Positions 61,922 through 64,000 of a DNA stretch of 64,000 nt are shown here, piece by piece. The position numbers and the translations under genes are program-made. The number at the start of each line of letters is the position of its first letter. Position 1 is the stretch's first letter. Source of the stretch: Aerolutibacter ruishenii. GTDB lineage: Bacteria; Pseudomonadota; Gammaproteobacteria; Xanthomonadales; Xanthomonadaceae. The notes under the pieces are model-generated. The model was not told the DNA's origin. It worked only from the letters and a program-made list of their open reading frames with translations, and searched no databases. The stretch spans positions 186,001 to 250,000 of the forward strand of contig NZ_VLKP01000001.1 of NCBI RefSeq assembly GCF_007830115.1. Direction: 5' to 3'.

Positions 61922-63025
61922 GTGCGACTGCCCGAGCTCACCGCCAATCCGCAACAGCCGTCGCAGCTCCGCCTCCGCGGCGGCTGGACGCTGGATCATG
62001 CCGAAGCGATCGGCCGGCAGCTGTCCGCCGCGCCGGCGGATGCCACCTCCGTCGACGCCAGCGACGTCGAAAGGCTGGACTCGCTGGGCGTGCTGCAGCT
62101 GATGCGCTTCGCACGCCGCCGCGACCTCGACTTCAGTCGCTTCACCTTCCACGATCGTCACCGCGCGCTGGTGGCCGCCATCGAGGACGTGGCCGACGAC
62201 CGCCCCAAGCGCAAGCGCGAGTACGGCGTCAACGCCGCGCTGGAGCGCATGGGCCATTCGGTGGTGGACAACCTGAAGGACTCCACCGCGCTGCTCGGCT
62301 TCCTCGGCGAAGTGCTGCTCAAACTGCTGCGCATGGTGCGCGAGCCCTCGCGCTTCCGCCCCACCGCCACCGTGCACCACATGGAGCAGGTGGGCCTGGA
62401 CGCGGTGCCGCTGGTGGCGTTGTTGTGCTTCATGGTCGGCGCGGTGGTCGCCTTCCTCGGCGCCAACGTGCTGCGCGACTTCGGCGCGGTCATCTACGTG
62501 GTCGAACTGGTCAGCATCTCGTTCCTGCGCGAATTCGGCGTGCTGCTGACCGCGATCATCCTCGCCGGCCGCACCGCCAGCGCGTTCACCGCGCAGATCG
62601 GCACGATGAAGAGCCGCGAGGAAGTGGACGCCATCCGTACCCTCGGCATGGACCCGATCGACCTGCTGGTGATCCCACGCCTGCTGGCGCTGGTGGTGAT
62701 GCTGCCGCTGCTTACCTTCGTGGGAATGGTGTTCGGCCTGCTCGGCGGCCTCACGGTCGGCGCCTACGGCCTGGACATCCCGCCGCCGCAGTACCTGTCA
62801 CGCATGCAGGACACCATGGAGGTGCGCCACTTCATCGTGGGCCTGACCAAGGCGCCGATGTTCGCGGTGGTGATCGCGCTGATCGGCTGCCTGGAAGGCC
62901 TGCAGGTGCAAGGCACCGCGCAGTCCCTGGGCGAGCGCACCACCTCCAGCGTGGTGCAGGCGATCTCGATGGTGATCGTGCTGGATGCGCTGGCCGCCAT
63001 CTGGTTCATGGAGATGAACTTCTGA
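61922..63025 (+). CDS. mlaE: MlaE-type lipid ABC transporter permease with N-terminal STAS domain
   Basis: Permease of an Mce/Mla-type transporter thought to maintain outer-membrane lipid asymmetry. The start is a GTG at 61922 (367 residues). Residues about 1-95 form a STAS/MlaB-like domain (VDASDVERLDSLGVLQLMRF). The rest is the MlaE permease, with five to six helices and the conserved GRTASAFTAQIGTMKSREEVDAI loop. In E. coli MlaB is a separate protein; here it is fused. Followed directly by the ATPase gene. Confidence 0.92.
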   Translation: MRLPELTANPQQPSQLRLRGGWTLDHAEAIGRQLSAAPADATSVDASDVERLDSLGVLQLMRFARRRDLDFSRFTFHDRHRALVAAIEDVADDRPKRKREYGVNAALERMGHSVVDNLKDSTALLGFLGEVLLKLLRMVREPSRFRPTATVHHMEQVGLDAVPLVALLCFMVGAVVAFLGANVLRDFGAVIYVVELVSISFLREFGVLLTAIILAGRTASAFTAQIGTMKSREEVDAIRTLGMDPIDLLVIPRLLALVVMLPLLTFVGMVFGLLGGLTVGAYGLDIPPPQYLSRMQDTMEVRHFIVGLTKAPMFAVVIALIGCLEGLQVQGTAQSLGERTTSSVVQAISMVIVLDALAAIWFMEMNF

Positions 63026-63828
63026 ACGCCGTCCTTGCCCCGGATCCGCGTCCCATCATCCGCGTGCGTGGCGCGGTCAACCGCTTCGGCGAGCAGGTCG
63101 TCCACGATGGCGTCGACCTGGATGTCCGCCCCGGCGAGATCCTGGGCGTGGTCGGCGGCTCAGGCAGCGGCAAGTCCGTGCTCATGCGCACCATCCTCGG
63201 GCTGCAGGAGCCCTCGGCGGGCGAAATCGAGGTGTTCGGCATCGACGCGCGCAGCACCGATCCGCGGCAACGTCGCGAAATCGAACGCCAGACCGGTGTG
63301 CTGTTCCAGGACGGCGCGCTGTTCTCCTCGCTGACCGTGGGCGAGAACGTGCAGGTACCGCTGAAGGAGTACCACCGCGACCTGACCGATTCGCTGCGCT
63401 ACGAGCTGGCGCTGCTCAAGGTCAAGCTTGCAGGCCTGCCGGCCGATGCGGTGGACAAGCTGCCCTCGCAACTGTCCGGCGGCATGCGCAAGCGTGCGGG
63501 GCTGGCGCGGGCGCTGGCGCTGGACCCGCCGCTGCTGTTCCTCGACGAACCCACCGCCGGCCTCGACCCCATCGGCGCCGCCGCCTTCGACCAGCTGATC
63601 ATGACCCTGCAGCGCGCGCTGGGCCTGACCGTGTTCCTGATCACCCACGATCTGGATACCCTGTACACCATCTGCGACCGTGTCGCCGTGCTGGCCGACC
63701 GCCGCGTGATTGCCTGCGCGCCGGTCGCCGAGGTCGAACGACTGGATCACCCCTGGGTGCAGTCGTACTTCCACGGCCCGCGAGGACGCGCCGCACGCGA
63801 CGCCCACGACGCCAACAAGGACCATTGA
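63022..63828 (+). CDS. mlaF: MlaF-type ABC transporter ATP-binding protein (probable CTG start)
   Basis: ATPase partner of the MlaE-like permease. Walker A is GGSGSGKS, the signature LSGGMRKRAGLARALAL and Walker B LLFLDEPTAGLDPIG, all typical of MlaF/Ttg2A. There is no ATG at the 5' end. A CTG at 63022 has GGAG eight bases upstream and overlaps the mlaE stop, giving 268 residues with the expected N-terminus (RPIIRVRGAVNRFGEQ). The only canonical alternative, a GTG at 63064, would cut into the first strand. The long upstream open frame (from 60403) is otherwise a shadow. Confidence 0.93.
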   Translation: MNAVLAPDPRPIIRVRGAVNRFGEQVVHDGVDLDVRPGEILGVVGGSGSGKSVLMRTILGLQEPSAGEIEVFGIDARSTDPRQRREIERQTGVLFQDGALFSSLTVGENVQVPLKEYHRDLTDSLRYELALLKVKLAGLPADAVDKLPSQLSGGMRKRAGLARALALDPPLLFLDEPTAGLDPIGAAAFDQLIMTLQRALGLTVFLITHDLDTLYTICDRVAVLADRRVIACAPVAEVERLDHPWVQSYFHGPRGRAARDAHDANKDH

Positions 63829-63830
63829 CC

Positions 63831-64000
63831 ATGGAAACCAAGGCCAACTACGTCCTCATCGGTGCGTTCTCCATCGTGGTGACGCTGTTCATCCTGCTGT
63901 TCGCGCTATGGGCCGCGAAGTACTCGTCCGAACGCGGCTGGCAGGATTACCTGGTGATCTTCAACGAGCCGGTCACCGGCCTCAGCGAAGGCAGCTCGGT
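63831..64000 (+). CDS. mlaD: MlaD/MCE-family substrate-binding protein (5' part only)
   Basis: Starts at the ATG at 63831, two bases after the mlaF stop, and runs off the right edge; 56 full codons are visible. It begins METKANYVLIGAFSIVVTLF, a single N-terminal membrane anchor (about 8-28), and then the beginning of an MCE domain (YLVIFNEPVTGLSEGSS). This is the periplasmic lipid-binding component of the transporter. Confidence 0.93.
   Translation, partial: METKANYVLIGAFSIVVTLFILLFALWAAKYSSERGWQDYLVIFNEPVTGLSEGSS

Noticed and set aside
60403-63021. The long upstream part of an 1141-codon plus-strand open frame
   Set aside because: Only the last ~268 codons (from 63022) show an ATPase. The rest runs antisense to thrE and out of frame through mlaE, with no recognisable protein.

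Overview
The window is a high-GC (roughly two thirds G+C), densely packed chromosomal segment of a gammaproteobacterium of the Xanthomonadaceae/Lysobacteraceae type. The main evidence is a type II secretion cluster in the Xanthomonas xps order (E-F-G-H-I-J-K-L-M-N-D), a division/cell-wall cluster without murD between mraY and ftsW, a degenerate GTP cyclohydrolase domain on RibBA, and an H-NS-like protein of the Xanthomonas kind. The genus cannot be fixed from the sequence alone. I see no prophage, insertion sequence, CRISPR array, tRNA or obvious island. This is a core-genome region.

Layout. 1-11.4 kb (minus strand): dcw cluster mraZ-rsmH-ftsL-ftsI-murE-murF-mraY-ftsW-murG-murC (murC runs off the left edge). 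Nearly every junction overlaps by a few bases, behind a promoter with a 10-bp-phased array of MraZ-type boxes. 11.4-12.9 kb: an AT-rich spacer, RNase P RNA (rnpB) and rsmI. 12.9-16.8 kb (plus): lpoA-like lipoprotein, yraN, an FAD-linked oxidase and a uracil-DNA-glycosylase-like gene. 16.8-25 kb (minus): glyA-nrdR-ribD-methyltransferase, then an FMN riboswitch leading ribE-ribBA-ribH-nusB-thiL. 25-28 kb (plus): ettA and pyrF. 28-40.8 kb (minus): eleven type II secretion genes followed by two glycosyltransferase-like genes in the same run. 41-47 kb (minus): purL, a lipoprotein DsbC and xerD. 47-50 kb: an RDD membrane protein (plus) and lptF-lptG (minus). 50-55 kb (plus): pepA-holC-valS. 55-57.3 kb (minus): pssA, a cryptic holD, rimI and a small secreted protein. 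57.3-60.4 kb (plus): a DUF4124 protein, proS and an H-NS-like gene. 60.5-64 kb: thrE (minus), then an MlaE/MlaF/MlaD-type lipid transporter (plus) that runs off the right edge.

Functional themes are envelope construction (peptidoglycan precursors, septal synthesis, LPS export by LptFG, lipid transport by Mla, phosphatidylserine synthesis, type II secretion), riboflavin synthesis under FMN control, and housekeeping replication and translation. Both chi (holC) and a very divergent psi (holD) of the DNA polymerase III clamp loader lie within 5 kb.

I found no convincing brand-new multi-gene system. The most useful observations are: the cryptic HolD; the absence of murD, consistent with the MurD2/MurL route known from Xanthomonas; the degenerate RibA domain; glycosyltransferases appended to the secretion operon; a perfect 17-bp inverted repeat between glyA and ettA; a five-copy heptamer repeat; a seven-codon upstream ORF ending on the lpoA start; and a probable CTG start for the mlaF-like ATPase.
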